Positions 17,857 through 27,602 of a stretch of 64,000 bases of DNA are shown here, piece by piece. A model generated the notes under the pieces. The model did no database searches. It was not told the origin of the DNA and was given only the letters and a program-made list of their open reading frames with translations. How positions within the stretch are numbered: position 1 is the stretch's first letter; each line of letters opens with the position of its first letter. This DNA is from Streptomyces sp. CB00455 (GTDB lineage Bacteria > Actinomycetota > Actinomycetes > Streptomycetales > Streptomycetaceae): contig NZ_LIVQ01000003.1 in NCBI RefSeq assembly GCF_001905445.1, forward strand, positions 186,102-250,101, read 5' to 3'. The translations under genes and the position numbers were made by a program.

Positions 17857-18432
17857 GTGATCGAACTGAACTTCCGTGCGATGGACCGGAATCGTCCCGC
17901 AAAGTCGTACGTGGTTCTGGCACTTGTCGTCCTGGTCGTCGAGGGGTTCGCTGCGTTCGTCACGCTCGGCGCGGTGGGCTTCTCCTGGCTGACGGGCGGA
18001 AGCATCGCCCTCCTCGCCCCGCTCCTCCTCCTGTCGTCCCGGAGCTGGAGCAGGGTCGGGGCCGACGGAATAACCATCTGTTGGGGCCTTGGGCACGGCC
18101 GCACCTACCCCTGGCGCGAGATCCGGTGGATCGACGTGCGCGAGACCAAGGGCCAGGGCTCGTCGTACGCGGTCCGGATATTCCTGGAGGGCGGGCGGCG
18201 TCGTTCGCTGCCAGGGCTCTACCGCAGCGACATGCATCCCGCCCCCGACTTCGACGAGCAGTTCCAGCGGGTCGTCAACTGGTGGGAGCTGAGCACGGAC
18301 CAGACCGCACGGGTCCGGCCCCCGAAGCAGTTCCGGGACCGGCTGACTCCCACCGTGATCGGCCTCGTCGTCGTGCCCGGAGCCGTTGCCCTCGTGGCGT
18401 TCGTCGCTCTCGTGGTCCCCGCGCCGCACTAG
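17857..18432 (+). CDS. Small PH-domain-like membrane protein
   Basis: 191 aa if GTG 17857 is used; GTG 17848 is also in frame. The order is a short polar start, two adjacent hydrophobic helices (about residues 20-62), then a soluble segment of beta-strand character (WSRVGADGITICWGLGHGRT, PWREIRWIDVRE) resembling bacterial PH (bPH/YdbT-like) domains. A Trp-rich stretch (VVNWWELS) and a final membrane helix near the C-terminus follow. The function is unknown. It sits between two opposite IS701 fragments, 52 bases after the transposase remnant, and may have travelled with them. Codon use is normal for the window. Confidence 0.6.
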   Translation: MIELNFRAMDRNRPAKSYVVLALVVLVVEGFAAFVTLGAVGFSWLTGGSIALLAPLLLLSSRSWSRVGADGITICWGLGHGRTYPWREIRWIDVRETKGQGSSYAVRIFLEGGRRRSLPGLYRSDMHPAPDFDEQFQRVVNWWELSTDQTARVRPPKQFRDRLTPTVIGLVVVPGAVALVAFVALVVPAPH

Positions 18433-18449
18433 GGTCTTCTCCTGACCGG

Positions 18450-19142
18450 CTCGGCGCTGATCCGAGCGTGCAGACCATCCAGGCCCGCAGTCCAGCCGTG
18501 CACCTCGTAACCTCGACGCGGTTGCGGGCGTCGGGTTGGGCCTGGATCTTGGTCAGGTGGGTCTTGACCGTGGACGGGGGGCCCGAACACCTCGCACGCG
18601 ATCTCGGCGTGCGTGAACCCGGCGCGAGGCACCGCACGACCTCCCGCTCCCGTTCGGCCAGCGGGTCGCCCGGCCGGCGCGCGGCCCCGGACCGCAGAGA
18701 TGCTCGGGGCCGTTCGCGCGGCAGCCGCACCGTGATGCCCCACCGTGATGGCGGAAGGGACGAGACGGTCTCCGACGCCCGCGGCCCGACCGCTTCAACC
18801 GGCATGGCCGGGCCGGCGTCCTTCAGGAGGAAGCCGGACGCTCCGCCGTGGAGCGCCGCGTGGACGCATCCGTCGAGGTCGAAGGTGGTGACGATGACGA
18901 TCCTCGGTGTGTCCCCGCCCGCGGGGCGCCGGATGACCTCCGGGCCGTCGGGCTCCGGCCTGCGGATGCGGAGGCGGAGGCGGATGCGGATGTCGAGGAG
19001 CAGCGCGTCCGGCCGGTGCCCGGCGACGGCCGCGAGCGCGGCTTCGCCGTCTGCCGGGCCGGCGACGACCTCGATGTCCGGCCGGCTTTCGAGGATCGTC
19101 CTGAGGGGGGCCCTGCCCGGGCCCTGGTCGTCCGCGATGACC
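18450..19142 (-). pseudogene. Decayed NarL/FixJ-family response regulator, interrupted at its 3' end
   Basis: The minus strand reads a receiver domain VIADDQGPGRAPLRTILESR, then DALLLDIRIR (phosphoacceptor Asp) and RIVIVTTFDLDGCVHAALHGG, GASGFLLKDAGPAM, all typical of LuxR-type regulators. The DNA-binding domain is split by frameshifts: PLAEREREVVRCLA in one frame, GFTHAEIACEVFG in another, STVKTHLTKIQAQPDARNRVE back in the first. Immediately after Arg-Val-Glu the sequence turns into an inverted IS701 fragment (18459-18514). The gene is therefore both frameshifted and truncated by mobile DNA. Confidence 0.75.
18459..18514 (-). repeat. Right arm of the ~55-bp inverted repeat (second IS701 fragment)
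   Basis: Minus-strand copy of the 17245-17298 segment, encoding TAGLDGLHARI in one frame. It replaces the end of the response-regulator remnant and marks a second, oppositely oriented insertion or an inversion endpoint. Confidence 0.8.
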
Positions 19143-19367
19143 ACTCCGCCCGTCAGGCGCTGCCTGCCCCGCCGTCACCATCGCCCGCCGCCACCGCCGG
19201 TCCCTTCCCGTGGGACCGGCGCGCACGCCGCCCCGCGACCGCACGCCGCCCCGCAGCCGCACGCCGGGCCCTCCGGAGGGTGCCGGGGGGCCCGGGCTGC
19301 GGACGTGCGGCCCGGTGGCACCGCTGCCGACCCGGCGTACGGGCAGGTCACGGTCACGGGACCCCGT

Positions 19368-19398
19368 CCTTCCGGCCGGTGCGTGTCCGGCCGGAAGG
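19368..19398 (-). terminator. Terminator after the trypsin gene
   Basis: A perfect 12-bp stem (19368-19379 with 19387-19398) and 7-base loop, 14 bases past the trypsin stop on the minus strand. The stretch 19143-19367 between it and the regulator remnant shows no gene. Confidence 0.8.
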
Positions 19399-19412
19399 CG
19401 GAGGGGCTGGTG

Positions 19413-21274
<1,862 letters not shown>

Positions 21275-21517
21275 GGGGGTGGACGGCTCCCGGAGCCCTG
21301 AGCGGGCGGATATCCGGGAACGGCGCGGACGCGGCGCCGCCCCGCCTTGCCCCGCCCCGCCCCGCCTGACCCGCCCCGCCTTGCCCCGCCCCGCCCCGCC
21401 CCGCCGCGGGATTTACCGGGCGGCCACCAGAAGTTTCCTACCGGCCAGTAGACATGGGAGCGCCACTCCTCGAATCTGGTCGCGTCCATGCCAAAAGCGT
21501 GACCGAGGAGCGTCCCC
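21275..21517. other. Gene-free spacer with a CCCCGCC-rich tract
   Basis: From about 21336 to 21407 the plus strand consists almost only of CCCCGCC, CCTTGCC and CCTGACC steps, a strand-asymmetric C-rich low-complexity tract. The last 100 bases are normal in composition and should carry the promoter of the following phosphatase gene. Confidence 0.5.
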
Positions 21518-22255
21518 ATGCGCAGCACCCGCCGCACCAGCCGCATTCGTACGACCCGTACGACCCGTACGACCCGTACCGCAGCCTCCGCGGCGGCCGT
21601 CGCGGCTGCCGTCCTGGCCCTGCTGCCCGCCACCGCGGCGGCCGCGACCCCCGCCACGGCACCGGCGCCCGCCCAGGCGTCCGCCGCGTCGGCCCCGGCT
21701 CCCGCCCCCGGCCCGCTGTCCGCCTCCGCGCCCGGCGGCAACGCGGCGGTCCTCGGCATCGATTACGGCGGCTGGCAGCGGGACGTGGCCGCTGCCGTCG
21801 ACGCCGCCCGTCCCGCCATCGAACGGCGCATCGCCACCTCGCCCGCCGGGGAGCGGCCCGCGATCGTGCTGGACATCGACAACACCTCGCTGGAGACGGA
21901 CTTCCACTGGTTCTGGACCTTCCCGACCCCCGCCGTCGCCAAGGTCCGCGAGCTGACCCGGTACGCCGACGCCCGCGGGGTGGCCGTCTTCTTCGTCACC
22001 GCCCGGCCCGGAATCGTCTACTCGCTCACGGAGCACAATCTCAAGGCGGTCGGCTACCCGGTCTCCGGCCTCTACGTCCGCGACCTGCCCGACCTCTTCG
22101 ACGAGGTGAGCGCCTACAAGACGGGCAAGCGCGCCGAGATCGAGGCCCGCGGCTACACGGTCATCGCCAACATCGGGAACAACCCGGGCGACCTGGTGGG
22201 CGGCCACGCCGAACTGACCGTCAAGCTGCCGGACTACGACGGCAAGCTTTCCTGA
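21518..22255 (+). CDS. Secreted HAD-superfamily acid phosphatase (class B / subfamily IIIB)
   Basis: 245 aa. A very Arg/Thr-rich start (residues 2-21, made by four tandem GACCCGTAC units at 21552-21587) precedes a hydrophobic Ala core, giving a Sec signal peptide, then an Ala/Pro linker. The phosphatase domain shows motif I IVLDIDNTSLETDF (nucleophile Asp and Asp+2), motif II VFFVTARPG and a terminal NIGNNPGDLVGG with acidic metal ligand, the pattern of subfamily IIIB acid phosphatases. GAGGAG precedes ATG 21518. It is predicted to act outside the cell on phosphomonoesters. Confidence 0.88.
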   Translation: MRSTRRTSRIRTTRTTRTTRTAASAAAVAAAVLALLPATAAAATPATAPAPAQASAASAPAPAPGPLSASAPGGNAAVLGIDYGGWQRDVAAAVDAARPAIERRIATSPAGERPAIVLDIDNTSLETDFHWFWTFPTPAVAKVRELTRYADARGVAVFFVTARPGIVYSLTEHNLKAVGYPVSGLYVRDLPDLFDEVSAYKTGKRAEIEARGYTVIANIGNNPGDLVGGHAELTVKLPDYDGKLS

Positions 22256-22502
22256 CCGCTGCGGCAGAAGGCCCCCGGCCCGCCCCGCCGCCCCCGCGGA
22301 CCGGACTCACCCGGCCGCCGGACGAACAGATGGGCCGGCGGCGGTTCAACCGGGGGCGAGAGCGGGTAGTCATACCCCATCGCACGAGTGAGCCGGGCCC
22401 GACCCCTCGCCAGGGGGCCGGGCCCGCTTCCGTTCCCGGGAGGGGCGCCCGGTGCGGACACACCCCCTCCCCCGGCCCCCCGCTCCTGCCCCGGCGCCCC
22501 GG

Positions 22503-23171
22503 CTACGGCCTCGGGCACACCTGCCAGGCCAGGTGGTAGAGGGTGCTGACGCCGGCGTCGGTGGAGTCCATCGCCATGAAGCTGGTGGCGGTCTGCGGAC
22601 CGGAAGTTCCCGCGTTCACGCGCAGTTCGGTATTGATGTTGAAATTGCGCTTTTCCCCGCACGGCGCCCAGACCAGGTCGGCGTACTCCGTCCGGTCGCT
22701 CGACTGCCAGTTGTCATTGAGCGGACCGTTGAACTGATGGGTTCGCTGGAATGTCTGCGACATTCCCTGGAAGTAGTAGTTCGCCTTTTCCTGACCCCAC
22801 GCGCCGGGCTGGAGGAATGCGAATCCGCGGTAATCGGCCTGGAGGATCGCGTAGGTGAATCCCGAGGGCACGTGCACCCGGAGGTTCAGCTGGCAGTTCT
22901 TGCGAAATGCCGTCGGCGGGGCGCCGGGGCCGACCTGGGCGAGGTACTCGCTGTACGTGACGGTGAAGGCGGTGTTGTCCGGCGCCACGGCCACCTCGGC
23001 GGTGCCTTCCCGGCAACCGGAACCGTTCACCGTGGCGAGCTCGATGACGATCTTGTCGGGCGGCACCGTGATCAGCGGGCCGTGGCCGACGGCTCCGGCC
23101 GGCTGCGCGGTGACCAGCAGAGTGGCGGCCGCGGCGGCCGCCAGGAGGGAGCGGGACAGGGAAGGAGACAT
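22503..23171 (-). CDS. Secreted DUF4360 protein, paralogue 1
   Basis: 222-aa protein with a signal peptide (SRSLLAAAAAATLLV then Ala-x-Ala) and a DUF4360 domain: VNGSGCREGTAEVAVAPDNT, a Cys pair region FRKNCQLNLRVHVPSGFTY, and C-terminal AYADL-like EYADLVWAPCGEKRNFNIN. Four conserved cysteines in the mature protein suggest two disulfides. The family is common in Streptomyces secretomes and in fungi, with unknown role. It is a tandem duplicate of the next gene on the minus strand (about 55% identical by eye). The 40-bp lead with GGAG precedes ATG 23171. Confidence 0.85.
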   Translation of the reverse strand: MSPSLSRSLLAAAAAATLLVTAQPAGAVGHGPLITVPPDKIVIELATVNGSGCREGTAEVAVAPDNTAFTVTYSEYLAQVGPGAPPTAFRKNCQLNLRVHVPSGFTYAILQADYRGFAFLQPGAWGQEKANYYFQGMSQTFQRTHQFNGPLNDNWQSSDRTEYADLVWAPCGEKRNFNINTELRVNAGTSGPQTATSFMAMDSTDAGVSTLYHLAWQVCPRP

Positions 23172-23220
23172 GGGCGTCACTCCTGACCGTGGGTTCGGGT
23201 TTCCTGCGCTCGCGCCGTAC

Positions 23221-23360
23221 CGGGCGAGGACGGACTTCGACGCGCCCGCGCGTGCCGGGCGAGGACGGACTTCGACGCGCCCGCGCGTGCCGGGCGAGGA
23301 CGGACTTCGACGCGCCCGCGCGTGCCGGGCGAGGACGGACTTCGACGCGCCCGCGCCGTG
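23221..23360. repeat. 35-bp tandem repeat, four near-identical copies
   Basis: Units start at 23221, 23256, 23291 and 23326 (each begins CGGGCGAGGACGGACTTCGA). There are no spacers. Each junction contains CGCCCG...CGGGCG, able to form a small hairpin. The array fills most of the gap between the two DUF4360 genes, so it would lie in their common transcript. Confidence 0.92.
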
Positions 23361-23376
23361 GCGGGCGGGACGGGCT

Positions 23377-24018
23377 TCAGCCCGTCGGGCACGTCTTCCA
23401 CTCGACGTGGTAGACCGTGCTGACACTGCCGTCCGTCGAGTCCATGCTCATGAAGCTCAGGGCCTGGGGGTTCGACGTCCCGGCGTAGACGCGCAGTTCG
23501 GTGTTGACGTTGAGGTTGCGCTCCTCGCCGCACGGTGCCCAGACCAGGTCCGCGTACTCGGTCCGGTCGCTCGCCTGCCAGTTGTCCGAGTGGGGGCCGC
23601 TGAACTGGTGGGTGGTGCGGGCGGTCTGCGCGTCGCCCTGGAAGTAGTAGTTCGCGCGTTCCTGGCCGAAGGCCCCGCGCTGGAGGTGCGCGAAGCCCCG
23701 GTAATCGGCCCGGGCGACGGCGTAGGTGAAGCCCTGCGGTACGTGGATCCTCAGCGCGAGCTGACAGTTCTTGCGGAATTCGGTGCCCCCGGCGCCCGCC
23801 CCCGCCTGGGCGAGGTAGTTGCTGTACGTGACGGTGAAGGCCGTGCTGTCGGAGGCCGCGGCGACGTCGGCGGTGCCCTGGGGGCAGCCCGATCCGTTGA
23901 TTCCGGCGACATCGACGGTCATTCGGCCGGGCGGCGTGGGAAGGCCGCCGGCCTGAGCGGGCGCGGCCACGGCCGACAAGGCCACGACCGCCGCGCCGAC
24001 GGTCAGTCTGCGGAGCAT
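23377..24018 (-). CDS. Secreted DUF4360 protein, paralogue 2
   Basis: 213-aa protein with signal peptide (LRRLTVGAAVVALSAVAAPA) and the same DUF4360 layout: INGSGCPQGTADVAAASDST, FRKNCQLALRIHVPQGFTYA, YADLVWAPCGEERNLNVNTE, ending VEWKTCPTG. The start ATG 24018 follows GGAG. It is the upstream member of a tandem pair; the array of four 35-bp repeats begins 17 bases after its stop. Function unknown; the secreted, cysteine-bonded fold may be structural or carbohydrate-binding. Confidence 0.87.
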   Translation of the reverse strand: MLRRLTVGAAVVALSAVAAPAQAGGLPTPPGRMTVDVAGINGSGCPQGTADVAAASDSTAFTVTYSNYLAQAGAGAGGTEFRKNCQLALRIHVPQGFTYAVARADYRGFAHLQRGAFGQERANYYFQGDAQTARTTHQFSGPHSDNWQASDRTEYADLVWAPCGEERNLNVNTELRVYAGTSNPQALSFMSMDSTDGSVSTVYHVEWKTCPTG

Positions 24019-24215
24019 TTCGTTTCTCCATCCGTGCGACCGTGCGGAATTCGACGTGGACAGCCCATCACGGCCTTTGCGGACTGGGAAGGACTCGATG
24101 TGGCCAATGGGCCCCGGCCTCTTTCGCTGGCCGGTTTCACCAATGCCCCGCCCCTTCGCGGCACACCGCCCATCAGCCCGGCTCCCCTTTCCCGCCCGCC
24201 CGCGGACAGAGCGAA

Positions 24216-24242
24216 GGGGGGTCAGGTTGACCTGAACCCCCC
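24216..24242 (-). terminator. Hairpin downstream of the SDR pair
   Basis: GGGGGGT and ACCCCCC arms (24216-24222 with 24236-24242) enclose an inner CAGG/CCTG stem. It lies 22 bases beyond the stop of the SDR at 24265 on the minus strand. The rest of 24019-24215 shows no gene. Confidence 0.65.
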
Positions 24243-24264
24243 GGCGGCGGCCGAACGCCGCCCG

Positions 24265-25182
24265 CTACGCCCCGTACACCGGCAGCGGATCCTCGGCGGC
24301 GGTCAGCAGCTTCGCCGCAGCCTCCCCCGCCTGCGCCGGGGTCCAGCGCGCCCCCCGGTCGGCGCTGGGGCCGGGCCGCCAGCCCTGCATCACCGTGATC
24401 CGGCCGCCCTCCGCCTCGAAGACCCGGCCCGTCACCCCCGCCGAGGCGTCGGAGCCCAGCCACACCACCAGCGGGGACACGTTCTCCGGGGCCATCACGT
24501 CGAAGCCGCCCTCCGGCGGGAGGGCCATGGTCTGCACGAAGGCGCGCTCCGTCATACGGGTCCGCGCGGCCGGGGCGATCGCGTTGACCTGGACCCCGTA
24601 GCGCCCCAGCTCCGCGGCCGAGACCAGCGTGAGCCCCAGGACCCCGGCCTTCGCCGCACTGTAGTTGCCCTGGCCGACCGAGCCCAGCAGGCCCGCCCCC
24701 GAGGAGGTGTTGACGACCCGGGCCGCCACCGGGCGGCCGGCCTTGGCCTCCGCCCGCCACCACGCCGCCGCTTCGCGCAGCGGCAGGAAGTGGCCCCTCA
24801 GGTGGACGCGCACGACCGCGTCCCAGTCGTCCTCCTCCAGGTTCACCAGCATCCGGTCCCGCAGGAAGCCGGCGTTGTTGACCAGCGTGTCCAGCCGTCC
24901 GAAGGAGGAGAGCGCGCACCGGACCAGGGAGCGGGCCCCGTCGCCCGTCGCGACGTCCCCGGCGTGGGCCACCGCCTGCCCGCCGAGCGCCTCGATCTCC
25001 GCGACGACCCGGGCCGCCGGCCCGTCCGCCTCCGGCAGCCCGTCCAGCCCCACCCCCAGGTCGTTGACGACGACCCGGGCCCCTTCCGCCGCGAAGGCCA
25101 GCGCGTGCGCCCGGCCGAGCCCGCGTCCGGCGCCCGTCACGATGACGACCCGCCCCGTGCACAGTCCAGCGATTGCGGTCAT
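24265..25182 (-). CDS. Short-chain dehydrogenase/reductase of the steroid ring C/D cluster (Rv3548c-like)
   Basis: 305-aa SDR with the NAD(P) motif TGAGRGLG (16-23), NNAG and the active-site Tyr-x-x-x-Lys in NYSAAKAG. Length and position match Rv3548c (304 aa), the last gene of the minus-strand pair in the M. tuberculosis KstR2 regulon. The exact reaction is not established to my knowledge; a hydroxyacyl-CoA oxidation in breakdown of the last steroid rings is plausible. The upstream SDR ends one base before this ATG (TGAG-ATG), so the pair is translationally coupled. AAGGAG precedes the start. Confidence 0.85.
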   Translation of the reverse strand: MTAIAGLCTGRVVIVTGAGRGLGRAHALAFAAEGARVVVNDLGVGLDGLPEADGPAARVVAEIEALGGQAVAHAGDVATGDGARSLVRCALSSFGRLDTLVNNAGFLRDRMLVNLEEDDWDAVVRVHLRGHFLPLREAAAWWRAEAKAGRPVAARVVNTSSGAGLLGSVGQGNYSAAKAGVLGLTLVSAAELGRYGVQVNAIAPAARTRMTERAFVQTMALPPEGGFDVMAPENVSPLVVWLGSDASAGVTGRVFEAEGGRITVMQGWRPGPSADRGARWTPAQAGEAAAKLLTAAEDPLPVYGA

Positions 25183-25183
25183 C

Positions 25184-25948
25184 TCAGTTCTCCTTGTTCG
25201 CCGTTGCCGCATCGAGGAACGCGGGGCGCTCCCCGCCCCCGTGCACGAGCAGGCTCGCGCCGCTCACGTACCGCGCCCGTTCGGAGGCCAGGAAGACGGC
25301 CGCCTCCCCCACGTCCGAGGGCTCCGCCAGCCGCCCCAGTGGCACGGTCGCGCCCACCGCCGCGACCCCGGCCTCGTCCCCGTAGTGCAGGTGCGCCAGC
25401 TCGGTCCGCACCATGCCGAGGACCAGCGAGTTCACCCGCACCTCGGGCGCCCACTCGACGGCCATGGACCGGGCCAGGTTCTCCAGCCCCGCCTTGGCCG
25501 CCCCGTACGCCGCCGTCCCCGGCGAGGGCCGGGTTCCGCTGACGCTGCCGATCATCACCACCGAGCCGCGGGCCTCGCGCAGCCACGGGCGGGCGGCGAG
25601 GGAGGCGGTGAGCGGCGCCAGCAGGTTGAGCTCGACGACCCTGGCGTGCCGCTGCGCCTGCGCCTCCCCGAGCAGCCGGTACGGGGTCCCGCCGGCGTTG
25701 TTGACCAGGCAGTCGAGCCGCCCGTAGCGGCCGGCGACGGCGCCGAGGAAGTCGTGCACGGCGGCCGGGTCACGCAGGTCGACCGGGGTGAAGGACGCTT
25801 TCCGACCGGCGGCGGCCACCGGCTGCTCCGGTGGCCGCCGCGCGCAGACGACGACCTGCGCACCGGCCGCGAGGAACGCCCGGGCGATCCCGGCGCCGAC
25901 CCCCCGGGTCCCTCCGGTGACGACGGCGACCCTCCCGTCCAGCTCCAT
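25184..25948 (-). CDS. Short-chain dehydrogenase/reductase of the steroid ring C/D cluster (Rv3549c-like)
   Basis: 254-aa SDR with TGGTRGVG cofactor motif near residue 11, NNAGG, and Tyr-x-x-x-Lys in AAYGAAKAG. It is first in a two-gene minus-strand operon starting at ATG 25948 (GGAAGG upstream), divergent from echA20. The arrangement copies Rv3549c-Rv3548c next to echA20 in M. tuberculosis. A KstR2-like operator lies 22-35 bases before its start codon, which should make it inducible by the steroid intermediate HIP-CoA. The specific substrate is not known. Confidence 0.85.
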   Translation of the reverse strand: MELDGRVAVVTGGTRGVGAGIARAFLAAGAQVVVCARRPPEQPVAAAGRKASFTPVDLRDPAAVHDFLGAVAGRYGRLDCLVNNAGGTPYRLLGEAQAQRHARVVELNLLAPLTASLAARPWLREARGSVVMIGSVSGTRPSPGTAAYGAAKAGLENLARSMAVEWAPEVRVNSLVLGMVRTELAHLHYGDEAGVAAVGATVPLGRLAEPSDVGEAAVFLASERARYVSGASLLVHGGGERPAFLDAATANKEN

Positions 25949-25969
25949 GGGCTGCTACCTTCCTCACCT

Positions 25970-25983
25970 AACAAATGTTTGGT
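25970..25983. promoter_or_regulatory. KstR2-like operator between the SDR pair and echA20
   Basis: AACAAATGTTTGGT fits the published KstR2 box AnCAAGnnCTTGnT at 8 of 10 fixed positions; the two inner G/C positions are A/T. It lies midway between divergent starts at 25948 and 26005. It shares CCTAACAA-n-TGTTTGGT with the second site at 34736-34749 (read on the minus strand), which supports a common regulator. Confidence 0.75.
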
Positions 25984-26004
25984 GGAAAGGTAGCTGATCC
26001 GCCC

Positions 26005-26754
26005 ATGGGTGTCTCCACCTCCGGCCCCGGCAAGGGCATCGCCCTCGTCACGGTCGACTTCCCGCCCGTCAACGCGCTGCCCGTGCAGGGCTGGTACGAC
26101 CTGGCCGACGCCGTGCGCGCGGCCGGCCGCGACCCCGAGGTCCGCTGCGTGGTCCTCGCCGCCGAGGGCCGGGGCTTCAACGCCGGGGTCGACATCAAGG
26201 AGATGCAGCGCGACACCGGCCACGCCTGTCTGATCGGCGCCAACCGGGGCTGCTACGAGGCGTTCGCGGCCGTGTACGAGTGCGAGGTCCCGGTCGTCGC
26301 GGCCGTCCACGGCTTCTGCCTTGGGGGCGGCATCGGCCTGGTGGGCAACGCCGACGCCATCGTCGCCTCCGAGGACGCCACCTTCGGGCTTCCCGAGCTG
26401 GACCGGGGCGCCCTCGGCGCCGCCACGCACCTGGCCCGGCTGGTCCCGCAGCACCTGATGCGCGCGCTCTACTACACGTCGCGCACCGCGACCGCCGCCG
26501 AACTGCACGCGCACGGCTCGGTCTGGCGGGTGGTCCCGCGCGGGGAACTGCGCGCCACAGCCCTCGGCCTGGCCGCGGAGATCGCACAGAAGGACGGCTC
26601 CCTGATCCGGCTGGCCAAGGCGGCCATCAACGGCATCGACCCGGTCGACGTGCGCCGCAGCTACCGCTTCGAGCAGGGCTTCACCTTCGAGGCCAATCTC
26701 AGCGGGGTCGCCGGCCGCGTCCGCGACACCTTCGGGAAGGAAGAGCGCGCATGA
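26005..26754 (+). CDS. echA20: EchA20-type enoyl-CoA hydratase/hydrolase, steroid ring D opening
   Basis: 249-aa crotonase-fold protein. Long stretches match my memory of M. tuberculosis EchA20 (247 aa): VDFPPVNALP, EGRGFNAGVDIKEMQRD, NRGCYEAF, HGFCLGGGIGLVGNADAI, LGAATHLARLVPQHLMR and RFEQGFTFEANL. EchA20 hydrolytically opens ring D of the HIP-derived CoA thioester. It is the first gene of a plus-strand operon with ipdA, ipdB and ipdC (ATGA and GTGA overlaps). ATG 26005 gives the right length; an in-frame ATG at 25975 lies inside the operator and is less likely. Confidence 0.9.
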   Translation: MGVSTSGPGKGIALVTVDFPPVNALPVQGWYDLADAVRAAGRDPEVRCVVLAAEGRGFNAGVDIKEMQRDTGHACLIGANRGCYEAFAAVYECEVPVVAAVHGFCLGGGIGLVGNADAIVASEDATFGLPELDRGALGAATHLARLVPQHLMRALYYTSRTATAAELHAHGSVWRVVPRGELRATALGLAAEIAQKDGSLIRLAKAAINGIDPVDVRRSYRFEQGFTFEANLSGVAGRVRDTFGKEERA

Positions 26755-27602
26755 GCGACAAGACCATGACCCCCGAGGAGGTGGTGGGGCGGCTGCGCAG
26801 CGGGATGACCATCGGCATCGGCGGCTGGGGCTCGCGGCGCAAGCCCATGGCCCTGGTGCGGGCACTGCTGCGGTCCGGGATCACCGATCTCACCGTGGTC
26901 TCCTACGGCGGCCCCGATGTCGGGCTGCTGGCCGCTGCGGGCCGCATCCGCCGGCTCGTCGCCCCTTTCGCCACCCTCGACTCGATCCCGCTGGAGCCCC
27001 ACTTCCGGGCCGCCCGGGAGCGCGCCGCCTTCGCCCTCACCGAGCTCGACGAGGCCATGTTCATGTGGGGCCTGCACGCCGCCGCCAACCGGCTCCCCTT
27101 CCTCCCCGTCCGGGCCGGCCTCGGCTCCGACGTGATGCGGGTCAATCCGGAGCTGCGCACCGTCACCTCCCCCTACGACGACGGGGAGGAGTTCGTCGCC
27201 GTCCCCGCCCTGCGCATGGACGCCGCCCTGGTCCACCTCAACCGCGCCGACCGCAGCGGCAACGCCCAGTACCTGGGCCCGGACCCGTACTTCGACGACC
27301 TCTTCTGCGAGGCCGCCGATACCGCCTACGTCTGCTGCGAGCAGCTCGTGGAGAGCGCGGAGCTGGCCAAGGCGGGACCCCCGCAGTCCCTCCTGGTGAG
27401 CCGCCACAGCGTCACCGGGGTCGTCGAGACCCCGGGCGGGGCGCACTTCACCTCCTGCGTCCCCGACTACGACCGCGACGAGGGCTTCCAGAGGCTCTAC
27501 GCGACGACGCCGTGGCCGGAGTTCGCCGAGCGGTTCCTGTCGGGGGCGAGCGAGCACGACTACCTGTCCGCCGTGCGGACCTGGCAGGAGGGACAGCGGT
27601 GA
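26751..27602 (+). CDS. ipdA: IpdA, alpha subunit of the COCHEA-CoA hydrolase (class I CoA-transferase fold)
   Basis: 283 aa, class I CoA-transferase fold. It begins with TPEEVVGRLRSGMTIGIGGW, the SxxG-type strand-helix of this fold, and contains LDEAMFMWGLHAA and GLGSDVM. In M. tuberculosis and Rhodococcus, IpdA and IpdB form a heterodimer that hydrolyses the last carbocyclic ring of the steroid nucleus (ring C) rather than moving CoA. Placement directly after echA20 (ATGA overlap) and before ipdB is the same as Rv3551. The identification rests on fold, length and strictly conserved neighbours. Confidence 0.9.
   Translation: MSDKTMTPEEVVGRLRSGMTIGIGGWGSRRKPMALVRALLRSGITDLTVVSYGGPDVGLLAAAGRIRRLVAPFATLDSIPLEPHFRAARERAAFALTELDEAMFMWGLHAAANRLPFLPVRAGLGSDVMRVNPELRTVTSPYDDGEEFVAVPALRMDAALVHLNRADRSGNAQYLGPDPYFDDLFCEAADTAYVCCEQLVESAELAKAGPPQSLLVSRHSVTGVVETPGGAHFTSCVPDYDRDEGFQRLYATTPWPEFAERFLSGASEHDYLSAVRTWQEGQR

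Noticed and set aside
17228..17860. Intact 210-codon gene
   Set aside because: The first half matches an IS701 transposase, the second half continues in another frame, and catalytic residues are missing, so it is a pseudogene.
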